Source: Njordibacter sp905182035 (lineage in GTDB: Bacteria > Pseudomonadota > Gammaproteobacteria > Pseudomonadales > Balneatricaceae). Taken from it: DNA of 64,000 nt. Under the pieces are notes generated by a model. It saw only the letters and a program-made list of their open reading frames with translations, was not told the origin of the DNA and did not search any database. The stretch lies in NCBI RefSeq assembly GCF_047730075.1, contig NZ_CP159831.1, positions 1,550,001-1,614,000 on the forward strand. The letters are read 5' to 3'. The translations under genes were made by a program, and so were the position numbers. This document shows, in pieces, positions 16,810 to 26,582 of this stretch (position 1 is its first letter; each line of letters begins with the position of its first letter).

Positions 16810-19410
16810 ATGTTAGAAGCTTATCGTACCCATGTTGCCGAACGCGCCATCCAGGGTATTCCACCAGAGCCACTCAGTGCAGAACAAACCGCTGATCTTG
16901 TTGAGCTACTAAAAAATCCACCTGCCGGTGAAGAAACTACATTAGTAGACTTATTGCGCAACCGTGTGCCTGCAGGCGTTGATCAAGCAGCCTATGTAAA
17001 GGCCAGTTTTTTATCGGCTATCACTACTGGAGATGTAACGTCTAGCCTAGTGACCCCTGTTGAAGCGACTGAGATTTTGGGCACTATGTTAGGTGGTTAT
17101 AACATTCAAGCTTTGATTTCCTGCTTAGACAACGAAGCACTTGCAACCAGTGCCGTTACCGCACTATCTCATACATTATTGATGTTTGATGCCTTCCATG
17201 ACGTCGACGAAAAAGCCAAGGCTGGCAATACATACGCCATGAAAGTGATGCAATCTTGGGCTGCTGGTGAATGGTTTACCTCCCGCGACAAACTAGAAGA
17301 AAAAATCACCTTAACAGTATTTAAGGTCACCGGAGAAACCAATACCGATGACCTATCCCCAGCACCCGACGCCTTTACTCGCCCAGACATTCCACTACAT
17401 GCTAACTCGATGTTCAAAATGGAGCGTGATGGCATTGAACCTGATGATCATGGTACTACCGGCCCTCTTAAACAAATTGAAGCAATTAAAGCCAAAGGCT
17501 TCCCAGTGGTTTATGTGGGAGATGTTGTGGGCACTGGTTCTTCGCGTAAGTCTGCAACTAACTCAGTGTTGTGGTTCTTTGGTGATAACATCCCAGCAGT
17601 ACCCAATAAAAGAGCGGGTGGTTTTTGCTTTGGGTCTAAAATTGCACCTATCTTTTTCAATACTATGGAAGACGCTGGAGCACTGCCCATAGAAATGGAC
17701 GTGTCTGGCATGCATATGGGTGATGTGATTGATATCTACCCGTATCAAGGTGTTGTGTGCAACCATGAAACTGGCGAAGAACTCAGCCGTTTTGAACTAA
17801 AGACCAACATTATTTTAGATGAGGTTAGAGCTGGCGGACGTATTCCACTGATTATCGGTCGTGGTCTTACAGAACGTGCTCGTACTGCTTTAGGAATGGC
17901 AACAACAGATGTTTTCCAAGTGCCCAAGCCACCCATTGAGTCTAATAAAGGCTACACCTTAGCCCAAAAAATGGTTGGTAAGGCCTGTGGCACTGTAGGT
18001 ATTCGCCCTGGCACTTATTGTGAGCCAAAAATGACTACTGTAGGCTCGCAGGATACCACTGGACCAATGACCCGCGATGAACTAAAAGACCTCGCATGTT
18101 TGGGTTTCTCTGCAGACTTAACTATGCAATCATTTTGTCACACGGCGGCTTACCCTAAGCCAGTTGACGTACAAACTCAACACACCCTACCCGACTTCAT
18201 CATGAACCGCGGTGGCGTGTCTTTGCGCCCAGGCGACGGCATTATTCACTCTTGGCTTAATCGTATGTTGCTGCCAGATACCGTAGGTACCGGTGGCGAT
18301 TCACACACCCGCTTTCCTCTGGGCATTTCTTTTCCTGCAGGGTCCGGCTTAGTAGCCTTTGCCGCTGCTACGGGCGTTATGCCGTTAGATATGCCTGAAT
18401 CGGTATTAGTACGCTTTACCGGCGAACGTCACCCAGGCATCACACTGCGCGACTTAGTCCATGCTATTCCTTACTACGCCATTGAAAAAGGCTTACTTAC
18501 AGTAGAAAAAGCAGGCAAGGTCAACGCTTTCTCTGGCCGCATTCTAGAAATTGAGGGTTTAGAAGACCTCACCGTAGAGCAGGCTTTTGAACTATCCGAC
18601 GCCTCAGCCGAGCGCTCAGCAGCAGGTTGCAGCATTACATTAAGTGAGGATTCAGTAGCAGAATACTTACGCTCTAACGTGGTCATGCTAAAATGGATGA
18701 TTAGTGAGGGTTATGGCGACAAACGCACCATAGCACGACGCATTTTGGCAATGGAAGCATGGTTAGCTGATCCGCAACTCATGCGATCAGACAGTGACGC
18801 AGAGTACGCCGAAGTGCTTGAAATTGACGTATCAAATATTACTGAGCCTATTTTATGTGCACCTAATGATCCAGACGATGCACGTTCTCTATCTTCCGTT
18901 GCAGGTCAAAAGATTGATGAAGTATTTATCGGTTCTTGTATGACCAACATTGGCCACTTTCGTGCTGCTGGAAAATTACTTGACGCTGCGGTTGGCCCTA
19001 TTCCAACGCGCATGTGGATCGCACCACCTACGAAAATGGATGCCGCTAAGCTAACTGAAGAAGGTTATTACAACATCTTTAGTAAGGCCGGTGCACGCAT
19101 TGAGATGCCAGGTTGCTCCTTGTGTATGGGTAATCAAGCACGAGTTGCAGACGACTGTACTGTGGTATCCACATCTACCCGTAACTTCCCTAACCGCCTA
19201 GGTACAGGCGCAAATGTATTTTTAGCATCGGCAGAACTGGCTGCTGTGGCGGGAATAAACGGCAAACTACCCACTCCTAGTGAATACTTTGAATATACAA
19301 CCAAACTAGACACGATGGCCGGTGAAGTTTACCGCTACCTTAACTTTGACCAACTAGCAGACTACACTTCTGCTGCCGATAAAGTTATACCAACGGTCGA
19401 AGTTGCTTAA
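16810..19410 (+). CDS. acnB: Aconitate hydratase B
   Basis: TCA-cycle aconitase of 866 residues that interconverts citrate and isocitrate and may also handle 2-methylcitrate intermediates. The start MLEAYRTHVAERA matches AcnB proteins, and the upstream 29 codons of the open frame do not. Features in order: N-terminal HEAT-like domain (about 1-160), swivel domain with DVVGTGSSRKSATNSV, then the catalytic domains with GTGGDSHTRFP, IGSCMTNIGHFRAAGK and PGCSLCMGNQAR, which supply the three [4Fe-4S] cysteines. Monocistronic, with a strong terminator after it. Confidence 0.97.
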   Translation: MLEAYRTHVAERAIQGIPPEPLSAEQTADLVELLKNPPAGEETTLVDLLRNRVPAGVDQAAYVKASFLSAITTGDVTSSLVTPVEATEILGTMLGGYNIQALISCLDNEALATSAVTALSHTLLMFDAFHDVDEKAKAGNTYAMKVMQSWAAGEWFTSRDKLEEKITLTVFKVTGETNTDDLSPAPDAFTRPDIPLHANSMFKMERDGIEPDDHGTTGPLKQIEAIKAKGFPVVYVGDVVGTGSSRKSATNSVLWFFGDNIPAVPNKRAGGFCFGSKIAPIFFNTMEDAGALPIEMDVSGMHMGDVIDIYPYQGVVCNHETGEELSRFELKTNIILDEVRAGGRIPLIIGRGLTERARTALGMATTDVFQVPKPPIESNKGYTLAQKMVGKACGTVGIRPGTYCEPKMTTVGSQDTTGPMTRDELKDLACLGFSADLTMQSFCHTAAYPKPVDVQTQHTLPDFIMNRGGVSLRPGDGIIHSWLNRMLLPDTVGTGGDSHTRFPLGISFPAGSGLVAFAAATGVMPLDMPESVLVRFTGERHPGITLRDLVHAIPYYAIEKGLLTVEKAGKVNAFSGRILEIEGLEDLTVEQAFELSDASAERSAAGCSITLSEDSVAEYLRSNVVMLKWMISEGYGDKRTIARRILAMEAWLADPQLMRSDSDAEYAEVLEIDVSNITEPILCAPNDPDDARSLSSVAGQKIDEVFIGSCMTNIGHFRAAGKLLDAAVGPIPTRMWIAPPTKMDAAKLTEEGYYNIFSKAGARIEMPGCSLCMGNQARVADDCTVVSTSTRNFPNRLGTGANVFLASAELAAVAGINGKLPTPSEYFEYTTKLDTMAGEVYRYLNFDQLADYTSAADKVIPTVEVA

Positions 19411-19432
19411 CAACAGTTAAATCTCGATCAAT

Positions 19433-19466
19433 AAAAAGCCCTTATTTTCAAAAATAAGGGCTTTTT
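19433..19466 (+). terminator. Rho-independent terminator after acnB
   Basis: A perfect 16-base-pair inverted repeat, AAAAAGCCCTTATTTT and its complement around a 2-base loop, ends in CTTTTT 23 bases after the acnB stop. It is the strongest terminator-like structure in the window and would work in both directions. Confidence 0.9.
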
Positions 19467-19536
19467 AGCTTATGAATAACCAGTTTTAAGTTTTTTAGTC
19501 TAGACTAAGAGTAGTACCTTGGTTCTGGATTCATAT

Positions 19537-20478
19537 ATGAAAGTGTTGTTGGTGGAAGACTCTGTTGCTTCTTTGCAAGTGACACAAAAGTTTGTAGAAA
19601 GTGCCGGCCATAGTGTCATCACTGCCAACGATGGCGAGCAAGGTATCCAGAAGTTCTTGGAGCATAAACCAGATCTGGTTTTATTGGACGTCAACATGCC
19701 CAACATGGATGGTTACCAGTGTGCTCAACATATTCGAGAAAGTTGCCAAGAAGGCAATTCGTGGATCCCTATCATCTTCTTAAGTGCCGATGTTACTGAA
19801 GATGCTATTGTAAAAGGCATTGATTCTGGTGGCGATGATTATTTACCTAAACCCATCACCCAAAGAGTTCTAAACGCTAAGCTACGCGCTATGGCTCGTA
19901 TTGCGGATATGCGCAAGGAGTTAGAAGAAGCTAGTGCCCACCTCAAACACCTTTCATCAATCGATGGTTTAACCCAGCTATATAACCGCCGTCATTTTGA
20001 CGAAGCACTAAAGCTGGAATGGTCTCGATCAAGCAGAACTCAAGAGCCTTTGTCATTAATTTTGTGTGATATTGATCACTTTAAAGCGTTTAATGACAAT
20101 TACGGTCATGTGGCTGGCGATAATGCTTTAATGAAAACCAGTAAAACCATCATCGATACTTTAAAAAGGCCGGGCGATTTGCCGGCACGATACGGCGGCG
20201 AAGAATTTGCGATTATTTTACCAGGCACACCTGCTGTAGGCGCCATGCTTGTTGCAGAGCAATTACGCACGGCGATGGACGTCCTTGCAATACCCCACAT
20301 CTTTTCGGACGCTGCTAACATCGTCACCATGAGCATTGGCGTATCCACCTATTACCCAAATCATACTAAGATAAGTCATGTTGAGTTATTGGACTCAGCA
20401 GATCGTGGGTTATACCGCGCTAAAAAGAAAGGTCGAAACCGTATCGAACTTCAATCTTTGACTTCGAATATACTATAA
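19537..20478 (+). CDS. Response regulator with diguanylate cyclase (GGDEF) domain
   Basis: PleD-like protein of 313 residues. A receiver domain (about 1-120) has the acidic pocket LLVEDS, phosphoacceptor LLDVNMPNMD and lysine in YLPKPI. A GGDEF domain (about 150-310) has an intact GGEEF active site, so it should make cyclic di-GMP. RPGD five residues before GGEEF is an allosteric I-site, implying product inhibition. The frame opens at a TTG at 19519, but the ATG at 19537 starts exactly at the receiver fold. No partner kinase is adjacent. The stop overlaps the convergent metZ end by 6 bases. Confidence 0.9.
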   Translation: MKVLLVEDSVASLQVTQKFVESAGHSVITANDGEQGIQKFLEHKPDLVLLDVNMPNMDGYQCAQHIRESCQEGNSWIPIIFLSADVTEDAIVKGIDSGGDDYLPKPITQRVLNAKLRAMARIADMRKELEEASAHLKHLSSIDGLTQLYNRRHFDEALKLEWSRSSRTQEPLSLILCDIDHFKAFNDNYGHVAGDNALMKTSKTIIDTLKRPGDLPARYGGEEFAIILPGTPAVGAMLVAEQLRTAMDVLAIPHIFSDAANIVTMSIGVSTYYPNHTKISHVELLDSADRGLYRAKKKGRNRIELQSLTSNIL

Positions 20479-21693
20479 TTTCGACAAAGCCTGAGCCAAA
20501 TCTTGTTTGATATCTTCATAGTCTTCTAGCCCCACCGATACACGAATTAAATTGTCCTTTATACCAGCTAAAGCACGCGCCGCAGCAGTCATCCTGCTAT
20601 GGGTGGTGGTTGCAGGGTGCGTAATAGTTGATTTTGCATCACCAAAATTACCAGTAATCGACAACAACTGTGTATCATCAATACAGCGCCAAGCAGAGGT
20701 CCTGTCGCCTCTCACTTCAAAAGAAACAACTGCACCAAACAATCGTTGTTGTTGTTTTGCTAACTGGTGCTGTGGGTGGCTTTCTAAACCGGGGTAATAC
20801 ACTCGCTCTACCTGAGGTTGTTCCTGCAGCCAATGTGCTAACTTTAATGCACTGGAACAATGAGCTTGCATTCTCAAAGATAAGGTTTCTAAGCCATTAA
20901 TAAACACCCATGCGTTAAACGGGCTCATGCAGGTGCCAACGGTGCGTAAAAAGCCAAATACTGGCTCCATATGTTCTTCGCTGCCTATGGCTACACCGCC
21001 TACACAGCGACCTTGCCCATCTATATATTTAGTCGCAGAGTGCATTACAATATCTGCACCTAATGCCAATGGGTTTTGCAAAATTGGGGTGCAAAAACAA
21101 TTATCCACCACTAGCAGCGCATTATGGCTATGAGCTAATGTAGCTAAAGCCGCAATGTCACCCACCTCTCCAAGAGGGTTGGAAGGCGACTCCAAAAACA
21201 ACGCTTTGGTGTTAGGTTGGATTGCGTCTTGCCATGCTTGACTATCCACAGGACTCACGTAGGTGGTAGTAATACCCAGCTTGGTGAGAACATTGTCGAA
21301 TAAACCAACAATAGAACCAAAAATACTGCATGAGGAGACAATATGGTCACCTTGTTTTAGGTGTCCCAAAAAGATACTAGTGAGCGCAGCCATACCGGAA
21401 CTTGCAGCCACGGCCCTTGCACCACCTTCCATGAGAGCTATACGCTGCTCGAAAGTACGCACTGTTGGATTGGTGAAACGAGAATAAATATTACCTTCAG
21501 TTTGGCCGCTAAAACATTCACAAGCTTCCTCAGCACTGCCATAAATGAAGCTAGACGTTGCATAGATCGCATCGTTATGTTCTTGTTCTAAACCAGAAAC
21601 AGTGCCTGATCGAATCGCTTGAGTGCTCAACGCAGTCTTTTTCAAGTACTCCTTTTGGCGTTGCTGTCTTTGGCTTAGGTTTTTATTTTTCAT
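20473..21693 (-). CDS. metZ: O-succinylhomoserine sulfhydrylase
   Basis: PLP enzyme of 406 residues of the Cys/Met metabolism family. It makes homocysteine from O-succinylhomoserine and sulfide. Landmarks are YSRFTNPTVRTFEQRIA, ASSGMAA, the cofactor lysine in HSATKYIDGQGR and the C-terminal RVSVGLEDYEDI. The purF-metZ gene order, with one base between stop and start, is the usual Pseudomonas arrangement and favours MetZ over cystathionine gamma-synthase. The first 20 residues are lysine- and glutamine-rich and may start slightly downstream. Confidence 0.9.
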   Translation of the reverse strand: MKNKNLSQRQQRQKEYLKKTALSTQAIRSGTVSGLEQEHNDAIYATSSFIYGSAEEACECFSGQTEGNIYSRFTNPTVRTFEQRIALMEGGARAVAASSGMAALTSIFLGHLKQGDHIVSSCSIFGSIVGLFDNVLTKLGITTTYVSPVDSQAWQDAIQPNTKALFLESPSNPLGEVGDIAALATLAHSHNALLVVDNCFCTPILQNPLALGADIVMHSATKYIDGQGRCVGGVAIGSEEHMEPVFGFLRTVGTCMSPFNAWVFINGLETLSLRMQAHCSSALKLAHWLQEQPQVERVYYPGLESHPQHQLAKQQQRLFGAVVSFEVRGDRTSAWRCIDDTQLLSITGNFGDAKSTITHPATTTHSRMTAAARALAGIKDNLIRVSVGLEDYEDIKQDLAQALSKL

Positions 21694-21694
21694 G

Positions 21695-23215
21695 TTACAA
21701 CTTACTTTGCATGTTTGTGGCTAGGGAAACATCATCATCAATGACATTCACGTTATGCATGGACTGATCATTACGGGCAGCTTCTAAATTAGCTAGATAA
21801 GCATCGTCAACATCTCCAGTAACATAATTACCATCAAATACAGAACAATCAAAGTTAGCAATATCACTACCGCCACCCTGGGTTGAACGAACCAAGTCTG
21901 CAAGATCTTGATAAATCATACGGTCAGCACCAATTACCTCTCCTACTTCTGCATCAGTGCGGCCATATGCTACTAGTTCGTCTACAGAGGGCATGTCAAT
22001 ACCATAGACATTGGGGAAGCGAACAGCAGGCGCGGCAGAAGCAAAGTAAACCTTTTTAGCGCCCATTTCACGCGCCATTTCTATAATAAGCGTAGAAGTA
22101 GTGCCGCGAACAATAGAGTCATCAACCAGCAACACATTTTTGCCACGGAACTCAAGCTCAATAGGGTTTAGTTTCTGTCGCACAGATTTTTGTCGCTGCG
22201 TTTGTCCAGGCATTATGAAGGTGCGGCCAATATAGCGGTTTTTAATATAGCCTTCACGTAATTTCACCCCAAGCTTACTAGCAAGTTCCACGGCAGAAGT
22301 GCGGCTAGTATCAGGAATAGGGATCACTACGTCAATATCGTGATCTGGCCAATCTCGTAAAATTTGATCAGCCAAGTACTCACCCATTTTCAAGCGTGCT
22401 TTATAGACAGAGATACCGTCCATTACAGAATCCGGTCGGGCTAAATAGACGAATTCGAATAAACAAGGTGACAAAACTGCATTTTCTGCACACTGGCGAG
22501 TAAACACATGCCCAGTTTCGGTGATATATATACACTCTCCAGGGGCCAAGTCACGGACCATAGTATAACCTGCAGCATCCAGGGCTACACTTTCAGAGGC
22601 TACCATATACTCAGCACCGTGTTCGGATTCACGCTTGCCATAACATAATGGGCGAATACCAAATGGATCCCGCATACCCACAATGCCAATGTCCGTAATC
22701 ATAGCAATGACGGCATAACCTCCCACACAACGGCGGTGAACCTGACGTACAGCGTAGAAAATATCTTCTTCAGTTGGCACTAACTGGCCCAAACGCTGCA
22801 GTTCATGAGCAAACACGTTTAGCAGAACTTCAGAATCTGAATTAGTATTAATGTGGCGTAAATCAGCTTTAAAAATGCTTTCAGCAAGTTCCGCTGCATT
22901 GGTTAAATTGCCGTTATGCGCTAAAGCGATTCCATAAGGTGAATTAACGTAGAAAGGCTGCGATTCTGCAGCACTAGAACTTCCCGCAGTGGGATACCGC
23001 ACATGGCCGATGCCCATGTTACCCACTAAACGTCGCATATGACGAGTACGAAAAACGTCTCGTACTAAGCCATTATCCTTACGTAAAAAGAACCGGCCAT
23101 CCTGGCAGGTCACTATCCCAGCCGCATCCTGACCACGGTGTTGCAAAAAAGTCAGGGCATCATAGATTTCCTGATTAACGTAAGACTTGGCAACAATACC
23201 AACGATACCACACAT
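21695..23215 (-). CDS. purF: Amidophosphoribosyltransferase
   Basis: Committed step of purine synthesis: PRPP and glutamine give phosphoribosylamine. The protein has 506 residues. MCGIVGIV exposes the N-terminal nucleophile Cys2 after Met removal, so there is no propeptide. The glutaminase domain carries HVRYPTAG and AHNGNL. The phosphoribosyltransferase domain has the PRPP loop VLLVDDSIVRGTTS. No iron-sulfur cluster cysteines of the Bacillus type are evident, matching the E. coli type. It is 21 bases after cvpA. Confidence 0.96.
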   Translation of the reverse strand: MCGIVGIVAKSYVNQEIYDALTFLQHRGQDAAGIVTCQDGRFFLRKDNGLVRDVFRTRHMRRLVGNMGIGHVRYPTAGSSSAAESQPFYVNSPYGIALAHNGNLTNAAELAESIFKADLRHINTNSDSEVLLNVFAHELQRLGQLVPTEEDIFYAVRQVHRRCVGGYAVIAMITDIGIVGMRDPFGIRPLCYGKRESEHGAEYMVASESVALDAAGYTMVRDLAPGECIYITETGHVFTRQCAENAVLSPCLFEFVYLARPDSVMDGISVYKARLKMGEYLADQILRDWPDHDIDVVIPIPDTSRTSAVELASKLGVKLREGYIKNRYIGRTFIMPGQTQRQKSVRQKLNPIELEFRGKNVLLVDDSIVRGTTSTLIIEMAREMGAKKVYFASAAPAVRFPNVYGIDMPSVDELVAYGRTDAEVGEVIGADRMIYQDLADLVRSTQGGGSDIANFDCSVFDGNYVTGDVDDAYLANLEAARNDQSMHNVNVIDDDVSLATNMQSKL

Positions 23216-23236
23216 GCTGAAACCCTCATTACAACG

Positions 23237-23749
23237 CTACAAGAGCGTTGATTGCAACATATCCAATAGACCAGAAGCACTACTAGACATTTTATAGGAC
23301 CACTCATCAACCAAGATAAAGTGAGGAATAATTAAAGAATTTTGCCACCATTGGTCATTACTTACTGGTGTTAGCGACAGTAAAGAAACCATGATAATGA
23401 CTAACAAACCTCCCCGCACAACACCAAAGACCATACCAAATAAACGGTCTGTACCGCTTAAACCTGTGGCCGAGACTAAGCGAGAAAAAACATTATTTAT
23501 GAGCGCGCCTACTACTAAAGTGACAGCAAACAAAATGGCAAATGCAGCAATCACACGAAACTGAGGCTGATCGATCCAATCCACCATGAAATTGCTAAGC
23601 TTAAAAGAAAACAAACGTGCAACAAAAAATGCCGCCACCCAGCTCGCTAACGACAGCAGCTCCTTAACAAAACCACGTAGTAGTCCAAACACACTGGAAG
23701 TGGCAATAATGCCCACTAGTATCCAGTCAAAAACGTTGAGGCTTTCCAT
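23237..23749 (-). CDS. cvpA: CvpA-family inner-membrane protein
   Basis: Membrane protein of 170 residues with four hydrophobic segments, beginning MESLNVFDWILVGIIATSSV. CvpA is needed for colicin V production in E. coli and is widely conserved in front of purF; its biochemical role is unsettled. The position between dedD and purF fixes the assignment. Confidence 0.9.
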   Translation of the reverse strand: MESLNVFDWILVGIIATSSVFGLLRGFVKELLSLASWVAAFFVARLFSFKLSNFMVDWIDQPQFRVIAAFAILFAVTLVVGALINNVFSRLVSATGLSGTDRLFGMVFGVVRGGLLVIIMVSLLSLTPVSNDQWWQNSLIIPHFILVDEWSYKMSSSASGLLDMLQSTLL

Positions 23750-23799
23750 ACATGACCTTGATTAACTAACTGATTAAACTACTTTAGTAGAGCAGCCCC

Positions 23800-24336
23800 T
23801 TAAGGCTTTTCTACTTCATATAAGGTGACCATACCAGCCATTTTAAACTTATTTTTCAGCTGTTTTTGCAAGACTTCAGCTTTGGACCTATTGAGCTCTG
23901 GCCCTACAAGCACCTTAAATAGCGCTTCATTAGGTACCATGTAAGCGGCAAAACCTGCTTTAATGACCTTATCCCTTAAACGGATCGCATTAGAGCGATT
24001 ACCAAAATTACCTAGCTGTACTACCCATCCATTAGGAAGGCCTTGTTGATTCAGCAAGTCATCATTTGGGTCAAGCTGTGCCTTTTTGTCTGCCTGCGCA
24101 GTATTAGTCGGTAACTCTTCTACAGCTAAAATTGGGCTTAACTCAATGACTTGTGAATCACTTGGATCAACATTTTCCATGGCATTAACCACACCGCTTT
24201 CTGGCATAGCGGGCTGCTGCTGGGTAGATTGATATTCTTCTAGACCTGCACCATCCAACCAAAATGGTAAAATAATGACGGCCAGACTCAACAGCATTAA
24301 ACTACCTACAATACGATGTTTCACTGTTGCCTCCAC
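23800..24336 (-). CDS. dedD: SPOR-domain cell-division protein DedD
   Basis: Protein of 178 residues with a short cytoplasmic N-terminus, one membrane segment at about residues 10-27 (IVGSLMLLSLAVIILPFW), a Pro/Gln-rich periplasmic linker, and a C-terminal SPOR domain (about 100-178, starting GWVVQLGNFGNRSNAIRLRD). SPOR domains bind denuded septal peptidoglycan, placing DedD at the division site. The folC-dedD-cvpA order is the standard one. Confidence 0.9.
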   Translation of the reverse strand: MEATVKHRIVGSLMLLSLAVIILPFWLDGAGLEEYQSTQQQPAMPESGVVNAMENVDPSDSQVIELSPILAVEELPTNTAQADKKAQLDPNDDLLNQQGLPNGWVVQLGNFGNRSNAIRLRDKVIKAGFAAYMVPNEALFKVLVGPELNRSKAEVLQKQLKNKFKMAGMVTLYEVEKP

Positions 24337-24367
24337 TAATCTTGTTCCTTCATTTAAATAAATCTGC

Positions 24368-25642
24368 CTAAGATTCGATTAAAGCCAGCACTGCACCTAC
24401 GGTCACAAATGAACCAAAAACAATTATTCTGTCTGTTTGTGACGCCATTTCTATGGCTTGATTAAAGGCTTGAACCGGGGTGTCATGAGTCGCTACGTGG
24501 TCTGAAGCAACACCATGTCTAGCCGTTTGACTTGCCAGCTCCAAGCTCGACAAACCACGGGCGCCATCACTGCTCGCTAACATCCAGTAATCAAAGCTTG
24601 CACTTAAAGCAGCGATCACTTGTTGATAGTCTTTGTCACCCAACATAGCCAATACGGCGATGGTTTTACCTACACAGGCTTCATTGGCTAAAGTAGTTGC
24701 CAGGTTTTGTGCTGCTTGTGGATTATGGGCAACGTCTAAAATAAGTTGTTTTCCTTGCCACTCAAGCCTTTGAAAGCGGCCCATTAGACGTGCCTTGCCT
24801 AATCCGCAGACAATATCAGAAGCCTTGATCTCAAAGGTTAAACAGTTAATCGCCTGTACTACTGCTGCCCTATTCATTGGTGGCAGCACAGTTTCAGGCA
24901 GATCGATGGATAAACCTGATGTATTACTAAAGGTGTTGTTTTCAACTTTAAAATCAACACCATTTTTAAAGCACTGAGCATTAATTTCCTGAGCATATTG
25001 AGCTACGGAAGCTGGACAATCCATAGCACCAACTATAGCGGGTTTATTGGCTCGATAGATACCTGCCTTTTCACGTCCAATAACATCTACATTGTCGCCA
25101 AGCCAATCCACATGATCCACCGAAATACTAGTTACAATCGCCACATCAGCATCGATCAGATTCACCGCATCTAAACGGCCACCTAAGCCAATTTCTAACA
25201 CCGCAACATCTAAATCGGCACGTTGCATAAGGTCAAAAGCCAACAGGGCATTAAACTCAAAATAAGTCAGCACGGTAGCCACACCCGCAGCATCATAACG
25301 GGCTTTATTCACACGCTCAAAGCTAGCACATAAAGCTGCATTATCTACAGGCTCGCCCTGTAACTGAATACGCTCATTAAAACGCACAAAATGTGGTGAC
25401 GTTAGACTGGCATACGCCAATCCAGTTTGCTCCAAAATGGAGGTTAAAAAAGCAACACTAGAGCCCTTGCCATTAGTGCCTGCTACGGTAATTACTTGTT
25501 TAGCGATAGGTGCGTCGCGTAGCAGACGCTTAGACACCCGGCGAATGCGCCTTAGACCCATGTCAATTTCATGGCTTGGGTGTTGCTGTTCTAACCAAGT
25601 CAGCCAATCACCAGCTTGGTCAAAGGATAGTGTTTGCGACAT
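24368..25642 (-). CDS. folC: Dihydrofolate / folylpolyglutamate synthase
   Basis: Mur-ligase-fold enzyme of 424 residues that adds glycine-site glutamates to folates and also makes dihydrofolate. The ATP loop TVAGTNGKGSSVAF is at about residue 50. Other marks are SPHFVRFNERI, LEIGLGGRLDAVN, SISVDHVDWLG and the C-terminal DVAHNPQA. It follows accD by 6 bases. Folate polyglutamates are cofactors for the window's own corrinoid and folate genes, but this housekeeping copy belongs to the conserved accD-folC-dedD operon. Confidence 0.95.
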   Translation of the reverse strand: MSQTLSFDQAGDWLTWLEQQHPSHEIDMGLRRIRRVSKRLLRDAPIAKQVITVAGTNGKGSSVAFLTSILEQTGLAYASLTSPHFVRFNERIQLQGEPVDNAALCASFERVNKARYDAAGVATVLTYFEFNALLAFDLMQRADLDVAVLEIGLGGRLDAVNLIDADVAIVTSISVDHVDWLGDNVDVIGREKAGIYRANKPAIVGAMDCPASVAQYAQEINAQCFKNGVDFKVENNTFSNTSGLSIDLPETVLPPMNRAAVVQAINCLTFEIKASDIVCGLGKARLMGRFQRLEWQGKQLILDVAHNPQAAQNLATTLANEACVGKTIAVLAMLGDKDYQQVIAALSASFDYWMLASSDGARGLSSLELASQTARHGVASDHVATHDTPVQAFNQAIEMASQTDRIIVFGSFVTVGAVLALIES

Positions 25643-25648
25643 ATGAAG

Positions 25649-26533
25649 TTAAGCTTCGATAACAGGCGCAGGATTTTGAGTCATGGCACTTAACAAACGA
25701 CCAACTGTAGCGCGCATGTCATGACGAGAAACAATCATATCAATGGCTCCATGATCTAACAGAAACTCACTCTTTTGAAAGCCTTCAGGCAAAGTTTCAC
25801 GTACAGTTTGCTCAATAACACGGGGCCCGGCAAAACCCATACGAGCCCCAGGTTCCGCAAGGTTTACATCGCCTAGCATAGCTAAACTAGCCGAGACACC
25901 ACCATACACAGGGTCTGTGAGCACTGAGACATAGGGAATACCCTGTTGCTTTAGCTTTTCTATTGCAGCACTCGTTTTAGCCATCTGGAACAAAGAAGTT
26001 AAGGCTTCCTGCATACGCGCACCGCCAGAAGCGGAGAAACACACTAATGGAATACCCTGCTCCATGCTGATATTTGCTGCTCGCACAAAACGTTCGCCAA
26101 CAACAGCACCCATGGACCCGCCCAAGAAATTAAATTCAAAGGCCACAGCAACCACATCCAGACCTACCAATTTGCCTTTCATAGCCACCAATGCGTCTTT
26201 TTCTTCGGTGGCTTTTTGAGCCGCAGACAAACGATCTTTATACTTCTTTACGTCTTTAAATTTTAGCTTATCAACAGGCTCTATTTCTGCCGCTATTTCA
26301 GTACCTGAGTGAGCATCTAAGAACATGGTCAAGCGATCACGGGCTGGCACACGCATGTGGTGTTCACATTTTGTGCACACCTCTAGGTTCTTTTCCAGTT
26401 CTGGTTTGTACAAAGCTGACGCACATTTAGGGCACTTCTTCCATACGCCTTCAGGAATGTTGCTGCGTCGGTCTTTATTACCTAGGTTGGTTAAAATACC
26501 TGCAGGTACAATTTTATCTAACCAGCTACTCAT
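25649..26533 (-). CDS. accD: Acetyl-CoA carboxylase carboxyltransferase beta subunit
   Basis: Beta subunit (294 residues) of the carboxyltransferase that makes malonyl-CoA for fatty acid synthesis. An N-terminal zinc ribbon CPKCASALYKPELEKN ... CTKCEHH gives C-x2-C-x15-C-x2-C. Crotonase-fold segments include GGSMGAVVGERFVRA and SASGGARMQEAL. The frame extends to a GTG at 26545, but the ATG at 26533 gives the conserved MSSWLDKIVPAG start and has GGGAGA just upstream. AccA is not in the window. Confidence 0.96.
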   Translation of the reverse strand: MSSWLDKIVPAGILTNLGNKDRRSNIPEGVWKKCPKCASALYKPELEKNLEVCTKCEHHMRVPARDRLTMFLDAHSGTEIAAEIEPVDKLKFKDVKKYKDRLSAAQKATEEKDALVAMKGKLVGLDVVAVAFEFNFLGGSMGAVVGERFVRAANISMEQGIPLVCFSASGGARMQEALTSLFQMAKTSAAIEKLKQQGIPYVSVLTDPVYGGVSASLAMLGDVNLAEPGARMGFAGPRVIEQTVRETLPEGFQKSEFLLDHGAIDMIVSRHDMRATVGRLLSAMTQNPAPVIEA

Positions 26534-26582
26534 AGCTTCTCCCACCGCAATCTCTGGTCACGGCATTGACGTATTAAATTTA